Part shown: in pieces, positions 28,247 to 35,932 of the stretch | Position numbering within the stretch: position 1 is the stretch's first letter | How the letters are laid out: every line of letters begins with the position of its first letter | From: Paenibacillus sp. H1-7 | Lineage (GTDB): Bacteria; Bacillota; Bacilli; Paenibacillales; NBRC-103111 | Direction of reading: 5' to 3' | Assembly (NCBI RefSeq): GCF_022354825.1 | Contig: NZ_CP031168.1 | Coordinates: 731,001 to 795,000, forward strand | DNA: 64,000 nucleotides | Made by a program: the position numbers and the translations under genes | Notes under the pieces: generated by a model | Told to the model about the DNA's origin: nothing | Database searches by the model: none | The model's input: the letters and a program-made list of their open reading frames with translations, nothing else

Positions 28247-29062
28247 TCAGGCCAGCAATCTCCGGATACGGGCTTCAAGCTCTACGGGCGAGAACGGTTT
28301 TTTGATAACGTCCGAAACCCCGAGATCGAAGCACTTGCTGACTTCCTGCTCTAATCCAAGATCGGTCAGCACCATAATCTTGCAATGGCTGTGAAGCTCC
28401 TGGGACTGCCGAATGCGGTGGATCAGCTGATAGCCGTCAAGCGCCGGCAGTGTCAGCTCCGTAATCACGAGATCCGGCGTCGTCTCGTTAATCAGGTGCA
28501 GTCCTTCCAGGCCGTCCTGGGCGGGAAGCACATCATACCCTTGAAGCCCGAGCCGGGCCTGCATGAAATCGAGCAGGTCCGCATTCTGGTCAATCATGAC
28601 GATGGATGGCGATTCCGCTGCGTCCGACTGCCGATAGTAGACGTGGATGTCATGCCCCGCGCTTTCCTGTCCGTTGGTCAAGGAGATCATCTCGGTTATC
28701 GCTTCCGGTGCAGGCTCCGCGCATTCCGGGAAGGCGGCGACGGTCAGTGCGCCTTTCAGGAAGCCGGCGTTTTGCAGAAAGTCCTTCGTCGAGAGGGACA
28801 AGAAGTGGGTGTATGCCAGCGTTTGGCCTGGAAGCAGGATCATCAGCAGCTTTTCGATCGGATCGTAGCTCGTCATAGCGGCGAGCGACGCATTTTCCAG
28901 ACCGAGGTGTGTTTCCAAATCTTGAAGCTCCATGGAACCCAGTTCACTTACTTGCGCCATGATCAACCCGCAGCTATCCCATGTTGCAGCTTGCAGAATG
29001 CCGTTCAGCTGTGTATTCAGGTGGTGCGACAAATCGTTATGGTTCATTGTAGGCATCTTCAT
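28247..29062 (-). CDS. Response regulator with degenerate receiver (Asp to Glu)
   Basis: This 271-aa cytosolic protein has a C-terminal receiver domain at residues ~150-271. The usual phosphoacceptor motif (PDLVLLD-type) reads PDLVITELTLPALDGY, so Asp is Glu (GAG, codon 28459-28457). The N-terminal acidic pair is reduced to IDQN, while the Thr in MVLTD and Lys in IKKPFSP are kept. The N-terminal ~140 residues are unlike DNA-binding domains. ILLPGQTLAYTHFLSLSTKD followed by a TVAAFPE stretch resembles a worn-down GGDEF fold, but this is weak. Lying between the GT2 and GH genes, it may control polysaccharide synthesis by protein contact, independent of phosphorylation. Confidence 0.78.
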   Translation of the reverse strand: MKMPTMNHNDLSHHLNTQLNGILQAATWDSCGLIMAQVSELGSMELQDLETHLGLENASLAAMTSYDPIEKLLMILLPGQTLAYTHFLSLSTKDFLQNAGFLKGALTVAAFPECAEPAPEAITEMISLTNGQESAGHDIHVYYRQSDAAESPSIVMIDQNADLLDFMQARLGLQGYDVLPAQDGLEGLHLINETTPDLVITELTLPALDGYQLIHRIRQSQELHSHCKIMVLTDLGLEQEVSKCFDLGVSDVIKKPFSPVELEARIRRLLA

Positions 29063-29176
29063 TCTTCAGGACACTCCTTTATGCTTCGTATTGGTACTGC
29101 TTTGTAAAGCAAGAGAGCTATTCCGTGTTTCGACATCTCCAAAGGGTTCGAAACTTTTGTCGATTTAGGGGGGATA

Positions 29177-30667
29177 TTAGATCGCTTGGGCATTGGAAGC
29201 TTTGGATGCTTTGGACGCAGCTCCCTTTTTCGACTTCTGGCTCAGAGCATCCTGATCATCCGGCGAGTCCTCGTTCCAGCTCCGGCGTACCATATGGCCC
29301 CAGCTATGATTGCCGCGTAAATAGTCGGCATGCCCCTGCAGCTTCCACAGCGCATTCAGCTGGTCGTAGCCTAGGGCCATCAGCATGGAGAGGCCGATGA
29401 TCCGCAGCACGTCCCGCGTCTCGATGCTTCGCTGGAAAGCCAGCTCTTCGATAATGAGCGAGCCTGAAGTGAAGACAAGCCCGATCAGCAGGTTGATGAA
29501 CAAAAAGGTGAGCAGAATCGGCAGCTGCGTCATATCCATCAGGACATAGGCGACCAGTGCCGCCAAGCCCGACAGCTTGATATAAGGGCTGAGCGTTTCA
29601 TACAAAATGGTATAAGGCAGGGCGAGCCAGCCGATGATTTTGTACTTCGGAATGAACAGCATGGAGCGGAATCGGATGACGTTCCACAGATTGCCCTTAA
29701 TCCAGCGGCGCCGCTGGGAGCCAAGGATGCGCAGCGTATCGGGTGCCTGCGTCCAGCAAACCGCGTCAGGGCAAAACAAAATGCGGTAGGGCAGACCATG
29801 GTGCAGCATGTAACGGTGCAGCTTCATGACGATGTTCATATCTTCGCCGGGACACTCCTTCTCGTAACCTCCGACGTTGATCAAATAGTCTTTACGGAAC
29901 AAGCCGAAGGCCCCGGAGACGATCAGCAGGCCGTTCATGGAGCTCCAGCCGATGCGTCCTCCGAGAAAGGCGCGCATATATTCGACATACTGCATGGCGG
30001 GCAGCATCCGGTTCGACAGTCGGGCCGAGGTGACGCGGCCGTCTTGGATTTTGCTTCCGTTGGCAATGCGGACGTTGCCGCCGATGGCGATGTGCTGCTC
30101 CGGATTTTCCATATACACCTGAACCATTCGGATCAGGGCGTCTTTTTCAAGCATGGAATCGGCATCGATCGTCGCTACCAGAGGATATTTGGAGACGTTG
30201 ATACCGGCGTTCAAGGCATCCGCTTTCCCGCCGTTCTCTTTATCGATCACGACGAGCTTCGGATACTGCGGATTGTAATATACCTCCTTTACCGGGTTGG
30301 ATTGGACCAAATGGCGTGCGGCCGTCATGCGGCCCGGCTTCAGATCGAATTGCTCCACAAGTACCTGGAGCGTATTGTCCTTGGAGCCGTCATTGATGAC
30401 GATGACCTCGTATACAGGAAATTCCAGCGCCATCAAGGAACGCACATTATCGATAATGGTCAGCTCCTCGTTATACGAAGGAACCAGAATGGACACCGGC
30501 GGAACGAATTGCGATCCGGATAGCTCCCTGAATCGGGAGTACATCGTGCTTTTGATCTGGGACAGCATGCTTTGCGACGACATCGCTAAAATAATGAAGT
30601 AGACCAGGCTGGACCCGACGATCAGACAGGTGGCTAAGAACCCGTAGTTCAGCAAAAACTCTCTCAT
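29177..30667 (-). CDS. Processive family 2 glycosyltransferase (exopolysaccharide synthase)
   Basis: This 496-aa membrane GT2 belongs to the hyaluronan/poly-GlcNAc/cellulose synthase group. One TM helix precedes the catalytic domain (residues 10-30) and about four follow. The catalytic signature is complete: SILVPSYNEE, DKENGGKADALN, TIDADSMLEKDA (DxD), CPGEDMNIV (general base), and QRRRWIKGN (QxxRW, needed for processivity). I start at ATG 30667 after GAAAGGGG; the open frame extends back into the HEAT gene. It follows the HEAT gene by 13 bp. With glmS upstream and a polysaccharide deacetylase in the window, UDP-GlcNAc is a reasonable donor guess, not proven. Confidence 0.9.
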   Translation of the reverse strand: MREFLLNYGFLATCLIVGSSLVYFIILAMSSQSMLSQIKSTMYSRFRELSGSQFVPPVSILVPSYNEELTIIDNVRSLMALEFPVYEVIVINDGSKDNTLQVLVEQFDLKPGRMTAARHLVQSNPVKEVYYNPQYPKLVVIDKENGGKADALNAGINVSKYPLVATIDADSMLEKDALIRMVQVYMENPEQHIAIGGNVRIANGSKIQDGRVTSARLSNRMLPAMQYVEYMRAFLGGRIGWSSMNGLLIVSGAFGLFRKDYLINVGGYEKECPGEDMNIVMKLHRYMLHHGLPYRILFCPDAVCWTQAPDTLRILGSQRRRWIKGNLWNVIRFRSMLFIPKYKIIGWLALPYTILYETLSPYIKLSGLAALVAYVLMDMTQLPILLTFLFINLLIGLVFTSGSLIIEELAFQRSIETRDVLRIIGLSMLMALGYDQLNALWKLQGHADYLRGNHSWGHMVRRSWNEDSPDDQDALSQKSKKGAASKASKASNAQAI

Positions 30668-30680
30668 CGTGTTCCCCTTT

Positions 30681-31874
30681 CTACGAGCTGATACGGGGGT
30701 GTTGGACAGATGGGCTCGTGTACAATTCATTGAACGTTTTTTGGTACGTAAAGGTTAGTTCGTTATAGTAAAGCACTTGTTTGATATCCTGGGAAGCCGT
30801 TAGTGCGGCATTCTCCATCTCATCCCGAATGGCGTCCATGGCGGTTTCGCGGCACAGCTTGTCCTCTGAGGAGCTGGCGGTTTCGCAAAGCGCCTGAAAG
30901 CCTTGGAGTCCGAACAGTGCGAAGCTCTTCGCGCCGTAATGGCGCACCCACCAATTGTCGTCCGACAAGGCCGACGTTAAGGCATCCATGTAAAAAGCCA
31001 GCCGGTGCTCGCCGACCGTTCTGGCGGCTGCGGCGCGAATTTCCCAGTCCGGGTGGGCCAGCAGCAGGCTGAACCGTTCTGCGGAAAGCAGATGGGAATA
31101 CTGAAGCAGCAGCTTCGATGCTTTGATTCGCACTTCTTTCTGCTTGGAGTTGGCGAGCTGTTCCAGAACGGGAAGCGGACCGGGAGCATTGCAGGCGGAC
31201 AAGCCGATCAAGGCTACAATCACATGCTGTACGTTGTCCGACTGCAGCAGCTCCGAATACATGGAGTGGGGATCCAGGGATGAGGAAGCTACAATATCCG
31301 CGATGAGCTGGTGGCTCTGCGGATGATGCTCGACAAGCTTCAGGACGAGCTTTTTCAAATCTTGTTGGTTTGCAGCGCATTTGGCTGCCGCTCTTCCGAC
31401 GACAAAGGCCGTGGAAGCCTCTTTTTCTTGATCAAGCAGGGCTACCAGGTCGTCCGAGCAGCCTTTGGCTCTCATAACGCCGAGATGGTAGGCCGCATCG
31501 ATGCGGTCGCCATGCTTCGAGCTTTGCAGCCGCTTGCGTTCAAGCTCGACAAGTCCGAGCTCCTCACATAGCTCAATCAGCTTGCTGCGGTGGGAGCCGT
31601 CGATCGTCTCTATCCACTCCAGCAGCTTCTTTTGAATGGCTTTGAGCTCCAGGGGCTCCAGACGGCCTGGCGGAGGGAGCAGCCGTTCTTCCCCGTCGAT
31701 ATGAATGCTAAGATACGTGAAATAAGGCTGATGCTTTTCCAAATAGGACGTTATCTGGTTTTGCTGCGTCCGGTTGGCGGCACGCAGCGAGAACAAAACG
31801 GCGAATCCTCCGGCGATTATAACGCCAAGCGTTGTCACAACGGGAACAGCCGGTTCCAAGGTGTCCATCCACAT
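30681..31874 (-). CDS. Membrane-anchored HEAT-repeat protein
   Basis: This 397-aa protein has one N-terminal TM helix (about residues 10-30) followed by a cytosolic armadillo/HEAT solenoid. Helical repeats can be seen as DRIDAAYHLGVMRA, KEVRIKASKLLLQY, PDWEIRAAAARTVG and DNWWVRHYGAKSFALFG. The last motif, with W-W-V-R, is characteristic of the HEAT proteins that accompany glycosyltransferases in Bacillota. It is likely to scaffold the GT2 synthase encoded 13 bp downstream. ATG 31874 follows AGGAGGATAA. The gene lies behind the structured spacer that separates it from glmS. Confidence 0.82.
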   Translation of the reverse strand: MWMDTLEPAVPVVTTLGVIIAGGFAVLFSLRAANRTQQNQITSYLEKHQPYFTYLSIHIDGEERLLPPPGRLEPLELKAIQKKLLEWIETIDGSHRSKLIELCEELGLVELERKRLQSSKHGDRIDAAYHLGVMRAKGCSDDLVALLDQEKEASTAFVVGRAAAKCAANQQDLKKLVLKLVEHHPQSHQLIADIVASSSLDPHSMYSELLQSDNVQHVIVALIGLSACNAPGPLPVLEQLANSKQKEVRIKASKLLLQYSHLLSAERFSLLLAHPDWEIRAAAARTVGEHRLAFYMDALTSALSDDNWWVRHYGAKSFALFGLQGFQALCETASSSEDKLCRETAMDAIRDEMENAALTASQDIKQVLYYNELTFTYQKTFNELYTSPSVQHPRISS

Positions 31875-31904
31875 ACGCTATTATCCTCCTGCGCTTTTAA
31901 CTTT

Positions 31905-32010
31905 CCCGGCGAATGCGCGGGCATCGAGCCGAATCAATCGTCCGGTCTATCCGATTCGAACAGACGGCTCTTGGTCGATTCGGCCGTGAAGCCCGCTTGT
32001 AAACGCCGGG
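31905..32010 (-). ncRNA. Nested inverted repeats between glmS and the HEAT gene (candidate structured RNA)
   Basis: Four sets of arms are nested: CCCGGCG 31905-31911 with CGCCGGG 32004-32010, GCGGGC 31917-31922 with GCCCGC 31991-31996, and GCCGAATC 31928-31935 with GATTCGGC 31977-31984. The 31926-31935 segment can also pair with GATTCG near 31952 or CGGCTC 31965-31970, giving mutually exclusive folds. No U-run follows on the - strand, so it is not a simple terminator. I match it to no known riboswitch. Confidence 0.5.
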
Positions 32011-32031
32011 AGTGTTAAGTAAAAGCGGATT

Positions 32032-33861
32032 TTATTCGACCGTAACGCTTTTGGCCAAATTTCTCGGCTTGTCCACATCGTTGCCCCGTGCCAGAGCGGC
32101 GTAATAAGCAAGCAGCTGGAGCGGGATGACCGATACGGCAGGAGTAAGCAGCGCATGGGTGCGAGGGACATAGATGACCTCGTCCGCCGTCTTGGCGATG
32201 TCGATATTGCCGGCCAGAGCGACCGCTGTGACATAAGCTCCGCGTGCTTTGACCTCTTTGATGTTGCTGATCGTTTTTTCCAGCAGCGCTTCCTGTGTCG
32301 CAAGGGCGATCACCGGCGTGCCTTCTTCGATCAGGGCGAGTGATCCGTGCTTCAGCTCTCCGGCAGGATAAGCCTCCGAATGGATGTAGGAAATTTCCTT
32401 CAGCTTGAGCGACGCTTCAAGCGCCACCATCGCATCGATCCCGCGGCCGATGAAGTACAAATCGTCAACCTTTGCCACTTCCTTGGCAATTTGCTCGATG
32501 AAATGCGTATGAACCAGCATCGAATCGACGTGCTCGGGAAGCTCTCCGAGCTGATCCAGCAGCTCCTTGCGCTCCAGCGGATCCAGCGTATTGAGGCTTT
32601 GGCATAGATACAAGGCCAGCAAGTAAATGGCGATCAGCTGCGAGGTGTAGGCTTTGGTCGAAGCGACGGCGATTTCCGGCCCGGCCCAAGTATGAATGAC
32701 GTGATCGGCTTCCCTGGCGACGGAGCTTCCGACGACATTGGTTATAGCCAATACTTGAGCGCCGTTCAGCTTGGCTTCCCGCATTGCTGCAAGCGTATCG
32801 GCGGTTTCGCCCGATTGGCTGACGACAATGACCAGCGTGTTGTCCCGGATAACGGGCTGACGATAGCGGTATTCGGAAGCTACGTCGACCTCAACCGGAA
32901 TTCGGGTCAGCTTCTCAATGACCGCTTTGCCGACCAGCGCGGCATGATAGGCGGTTCCGCATGCGACCATATGGATGTGGCCGATCCGGCGAATCTGCTC
33001 CGGCGTCATCTGTACCTCCGGCAAGATGACTTCCTGGGTCGTGCTGTCGATGCGGGTGCGCATCGTATCGCGATAAGCGCGAGGCTGCTCGTAAATTTCC
33101 TTGAGCATGAAATGATCGTAGCCGCCTTTTTCCGCGACCATAATATCCCAGTCAATGTGCAGCAGCTGCTTGGCGATAAAATTGCCTTCGAGCGTCATCA
33201 GCTCGACGCTGTCCCGGGAGATGACGGCCATCTCGCCGTCGCTCAAAATGTACACGTTTCTCGTATACTCGAGAATGGCCGGAATGTCGGAGCCGATGAA
33301 GTTCTCGCCTTCTCCGACACCGATGATCAGCGGGCTTGCCCAGCGCACGGCCACCAGCTTGTCCGGCTCGTGCTCGGACAGAACGACGATAGCGTAAGCT
33401 CCGCGAATGCGGCTGGACGCTTGCTGAACGGCGCGGACCAGATCACCTTCATAATAATGAGCGATCAGATGGCTGATGACCTCGGTATCGGTTTCCGACA
33501 GAAAACGGTGGCCTTCCAGCTCCAGCTCTTCTTTTAATTGCTGATGATTTTCAATAATGCCGTTATGAACGACGGATATTTTCATGGTGTTGTCTGCATG
33601 GGGATGGGAATTCACATCGGACGGCTTCCCGTGGGTAGCCCAGCGAGTATGGCCGATTCCGGCAAACCCGCTGAGAGGCTCGTCCTCCAGTCGTGCTTCC
33701 AGCTCGCGGATTCTTCCCTTGGCTTTACGAATGTGGAGGCCATCTGAAGTATGTACTGCCACTCCGGCGGAATCATAACCGCGGTACTCCAATTTTTTTA
33801 ATCCTTCTAACAAAATCGGCTGTGAATCTCGGCTGCCGATATACCCGACAATGCCACACAT
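32032..33861 (-). CDS. glmS: Glucosamine-6-phosphate synthase
   Basis: This 609-aa glutamine:fructose-6-phosphate amidotransferase opens UDP-GlcNAc synthesis. Residue 2 is the catalytic Cys (MCGIVGYIGSR), followed by the glutaminase domain (GIGHTRWATHG, HNGIIEN). Two SIS isomerase domains follow from about residue 290 (CGTAYHAALVGK, VSQSGETADTLAA, IGRGID), and the C-terminal PRNLAKSVTVE is the family's invariant end. ATG 33861 follows AGGAGG. The leader lacks the glmS ribozyme core. It sits 157 bp ahead of the HEAT-GT2 genes on the same strand, which links amino-sugar supply to the polymer. Confidence 0.97.
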   Translation of the reverse strand: MCGIVGYIGSRDSQPILLEGLKKLEYRGYDSAGVAVHTSDGLHIRKAKGRIRELEARLEDEPLSGFAGIGHTRWATHGKPSDVNSHPHADNTMKISVVHNGIIENHQQLKEELELEGHRFLSETDTEVISHLIAHYYEGDLVRAVQQASSRIRGAYAIVVLSEHEPDKLVAVRWASPLIIGVGEGENFIGSDIPAILEYTRNVYILSDGEMAVISRDSVELMTLEGNFIAKQLLHIDWDIMVAEKGGYDHFMLKEIYEQPRAYRDTMRTRIDSTTQEVILPEVQMTPEQIRRIGHIHMVACGTAYHAALVGKAVIEKLTRIPVEVDVASEYRYRQPVIRDNTLVIVVSQSGETADTLAAMREAKLNGAQVLAITNVVGSSVAREADHVIHTWAGPEIAVASTKAYTSQLIAIYLLALYLCQSLNTLDPLERKELLDQLGELPEHVDSMLVHTHFIEQIAKEVAKVDDLYFIGRGIDAMVALEASLKLKEISYIHSEAYPAGELKHGSLALIEEGTPVIALATQEALLEKTISNIKEVKARGAYVTAVALAGNIDIAKTADEVIYVPRTHALLTPAVSVIPLQLLAYYAALARGNDVDKPRNLAKSVTVE

Positions 33862-33917
33862 CGGTTTACTCCTCCTCTTTTCCGTGTCGGCTCGTGAGCC
33901 TTCTGTAAATGATTTTG

Positions 33918-33933
33918 GTTCTCTATAGCGAAT
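33918..33933. promoter_or_regulatory. SinR-type operator O1, upstream of glmS
   Basis: GTTCTCT-AT-AGCGAAT is a dyad with a perfect left half-site (consensus GTTCTYT) and a 5/7 right half. It lies 57 bp upstream of the glmS start. It resembles the B. subtilis eps operator (GTTCTCTAAAGAGAAC), quoted from memory. A degenerate half-site AGCGAAC is at 34000-34006. Confidence 0.6.
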
Positions 33934-34054
33934 GACATTTTGAAGTATAACGCATTTCTCAACAAAATAAAAATCGAGCAAATGGATTTATTTCGTTTTA
34001 GCGAACAAATTCCTTTAAAATTCTCCATTATCCTCCACGAAACGCCCTTTAATC

Positions 34055-34070
34055 GTTCTTTATAGAGAAA
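34055..34070. promoter_or_regulatory. SinR-type operator O2, over the ubiA -35
   Basis: GTTCTTT-AT-AGAGAAA matches the SinR dyad at 13 of 14 arm positions. It overlaps the -35 hexamer (34059-34064) of the ubiA-like promoter, the arrangement expected for a repressor site. Confidence 0.65.
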
Positions 34071-34087
34071 ACATCATTCGTTATAAT
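34059..34087 (+). promoter_or_regulatory. Sigma-A promoter of the ubiA-like operon
   Basis: TTTATA (34059-34064), 17 nt, then TATAAT (34082-34087). The start codon is at 34144, giving a leader of about 50 nt with AAAGGAGA. Confidence 0.65.
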
Positions 34088-34143
34088 GAATGGCGGAACA
34101 GGTGGGACCCATCTGCATACCTCTAAATAAAGGAGAGTCGGTT

Positions 34144-35058
34144 ATGGTACCAACCAAAACGGATGTCAAGCTTAAAGGAGGGGAAAGCAGATCTACTCCC
34201 GGCATGTATCTCGCTCTGATGCGCCCGAGGCAGTGGACGAAGAACCTGCTTGTGTTCGCCGCATTGATATTTTCCATACGTATCGCGGATATGACCATGC
34301 TGAGCCATGCTGTCGCAGGCTTCGTTCTGTTCTGCCTCGTATCGAGCTGCGTCTACGTTCTGAACGACTACGTGGACCGGGAAAGAGACCGGATGCACCC
34401 CGAAAAAAAGCACCGCCCGATCGCTTCAGGAGCGATCCAGCCGAATAGCGCCCTTGCGTTCGGTGTAGGACTTTTGGCCGTGTGTCTGCTGCTGGCCTTT
34501 CGGTTTCAACCTGTTTTTGGCTTTGTGCTGACGGCCTACTTCGTATTGAATGTGCTGTACTCGTTCCGATTGAAGCACGTCGTCATTATGGACTTGCTCG
34601 TCATCGCTGCAGGCTTTGTGCTGAGAGCTATCGGAGGAGGCCTTGTTATCGGCGTCCCGTTGACACCATGGTTTCTCATTTGTACGCTGCTGCTGGCCTT
34701 GTTCCTGGCCATCGGCAAGCGCAGACACGAGCTGTACCTGCTGCAATCGGATAAGGGCGCACACCGTCAAGTGCTTGAGCACTATTCCATGGAATTGCTG
34801 AATCAAATGAATGCGATTGTTACCACGGCCACGATCATGAGCTACTCGCTGTTCACCTTCACCTCCGGACATACTCCTCATCTGATGTGGACCATCGTTC
34901 TTGTGCTCTACGGCATATTCCGCTACTTGTATTTGATTCATATCGAAGGCAAAGGAGGCAGGCCGGAGAAGCTGCTGCTTGAGGACAAGCACATTTTGCT
35001 GACGGTAGTGCTGTACGCATTTTCCGTTGCGTTTATTTTGCTGTATTTGGATAAATAA
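34144..35058 (+). CDS. UbiA-family polyprenyl-phosphate phosphoribosyltransferase (DPPR synthase-like)
   Basis: This 304-aa integral membrane prenyltransferase has eight or nine TM segments. The first Mg-binding motif is NDYVDRERD, followed by HPEKKHRPIASGAI. The second region reads VIAAGFVLRAIGGG and LFLAIGKRRHEL. These are the marks of decaprenyl-phosphate phosphoribosyltransferase (Rv3806c/NoeC type), which moves 5-phosphoribose from PRPP to a polyprenyl phosphate to make a lipid-linked pentose. Start ATG 34144 follows AAAGGAGA. It leads a five-gene operon with a flippase-like protein, a PAP2 phosphatase and a GT-C-like protein, the steps needed to use such a donor. No DprE1/E2 epimerase is in the window, so the sugar could stay ribose. 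Confidence 0.85.
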   Translation: MVPTKTDVKLKGGESRSTPGMYLALMRPRQWTKNLLVFAALIFSIRIADMTMLSHAVAGFVLFCLVSSCVYVLNDYVDRERDRMHPEKKHRPIASGAIQPNSALAFGVGLLAVCLLLAFRFQPVFGFVLTAYFVLNVLYSFRLKHVVIMDLLVIAAGFVLRAIGGGLVIGVPLTPWFLICTLLLALFLAIGKRRHELYLLQSDKGAHRQVLEHYSMELLNQMNAIVTTATIMSYSLFTFTSGHTPHLMWTIVLVLYGIFRYLYLIHIEGKGGRPEKLLLEDKHILLTVVLYAFSVAFILLYLDK

Positions 35059-35098
35059 GAAGTAAAAACGACTTTGATTTGCGGGAGTGGTAGGCATA

Positions 35099-35449
35099 AT
35101 GAAGTACATTTGGCTGATTGCCTCGATACTCCTTGGGGCGTCCGGACAGGTGCTGATGAAATGGGGCATTGAAACGGGAAAACAGACCGGAAACGCTGTG
35201 ATAGCAGGCTTGAACATGACTGCCTTGTTGCAAATCGGCTCCGGACTGGCGAGCTATGCACTCAGCTCCGTATTCTGGCTGCTTGCCTTGAAGCGGTTTC
35301 CGCTCAGCACGGCGTATCCGATGGTCAGCATGAGCTACATACTCGTTATGGCCTTAGGCTATTTTCTGTTCAATGAAACGATTTCCATGCAAAAATGGTT
35401 CGGCGTGGCATTCATCTCCGTTGGAGTCCTGTTTATCGCCCGCGCCTAA
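35099..35449 (+). CDS. SMR/EamA-type small transporter, possible lipid-sugar flippase
   Basis: This 116-aa protein has four TM helices of the small multidrug resistance / EamA fold. YIWLIASILLGASGQVLMKWG is the SMR-like helix 1, and FWLLALKRFPLSTAYPMVSM is the conserved ALKRxPLSxAYP box. ArnE/ArnF, which flip undecaprenyl-phosphate aminoarabinose, have the same fold and box. Placed between a lipid-linked-pentose synthase and a PAP2 phosphatase, a flippase role is more likely than drug efflux. ATG 35099 follows GGGAGTGG. The gap to the previous gene is 40 bp. Confidence 0.78.
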   Translation: MKYIWLIASILLGASGQVLMKWGIETGKQTGNAVIAGLNMTALLQIGSGLASYALSSVFWLLALKRFPLSTAYPMVSMSYILVMALGYFLFNETISMQKWFGVAFISVGVLFIARA

Positions 35450-35466
35450 GAAAAGGGGGGAACTTG

Positions 35467-35898
35467 ATGATGGAAGGCGCACAGTGGCTGTACCCGGTGA
35501 TCCCCTTTGCGGCGTGGCTGTGTTCGGGCACGCTCAAATATTTGATCAATCGGGTGCGCTTCGGCGCTCAAGCCAAAGAGCATATCGGCAATGGAGGATT
35601 TCCGAGCACGCATACCTCGGTCATCTCGTCCATTACGATGCTGATCGGATTTGAGCAAGGCTTTGCAACGCCGCTATTCGGCCTGGCTGCCGCCATGACC
35701 TATATCGTCATGATCGATGCGGTAGGCATTCGCCGCGCCGTGGGAGATAGCGCCCGGTGGATCAACACCTTGTCCCGGGAGCACGGTGAAGAACGGCGCA
35801 GCCAGCTTAGAGAGAAGCAGGGACACACGCGTCCCGAGGTGCTCGGCGGCCTCATCGTAGGCACGCTGCTGGCTTGGGCGGCTTCAAGCATGCTGTAA
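35467..35898 (+). CDS. Divergent PAP2 family membrane protein (YuiD-like)
   Basis: This 143-aa membrane protein of the divergent PAP2/DUF212 family resembles B. subtilis YuiD. GNGGFPSTHTSVISS contains the Ser-Thr-His of the phosphatase motif, and LREKQGHTRPEVLGGLIVG carries the second His region (HTRPEV). In mycobacteria a PAP2 protein (Rv3807c) is encoded beside DPPR synthase and is thought to dephosphorylate its product; the same order is seen here with the flippase between. ATG 35467 or 35470 follows AAAGGGGGG. The enzymatic role is inferred. Confidence 0.85.
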   Translation: MMEGAQWLYPVIPFAAWLCSGTLKYLINRVRFGAQAKEHIGNGGFPSTHTSVISSITMLIGFEQGFATPLFGLAAAMTYIVMIDAVGIRRAVGDSARWINTLSREHGEERRSQLREKQGHTRPEVLGGLIVGTLLAWAASSML

Positions 35899-35932
35899 CC
35901 AATAAAAGAAATAAAGATTTGGGGAGAGGCGT

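Noticed and set aside
33862..34089. glmS ribozyme
   Set aside because: Looked for the AGCGCC and GACGAGG core on the - strand and did not find it.
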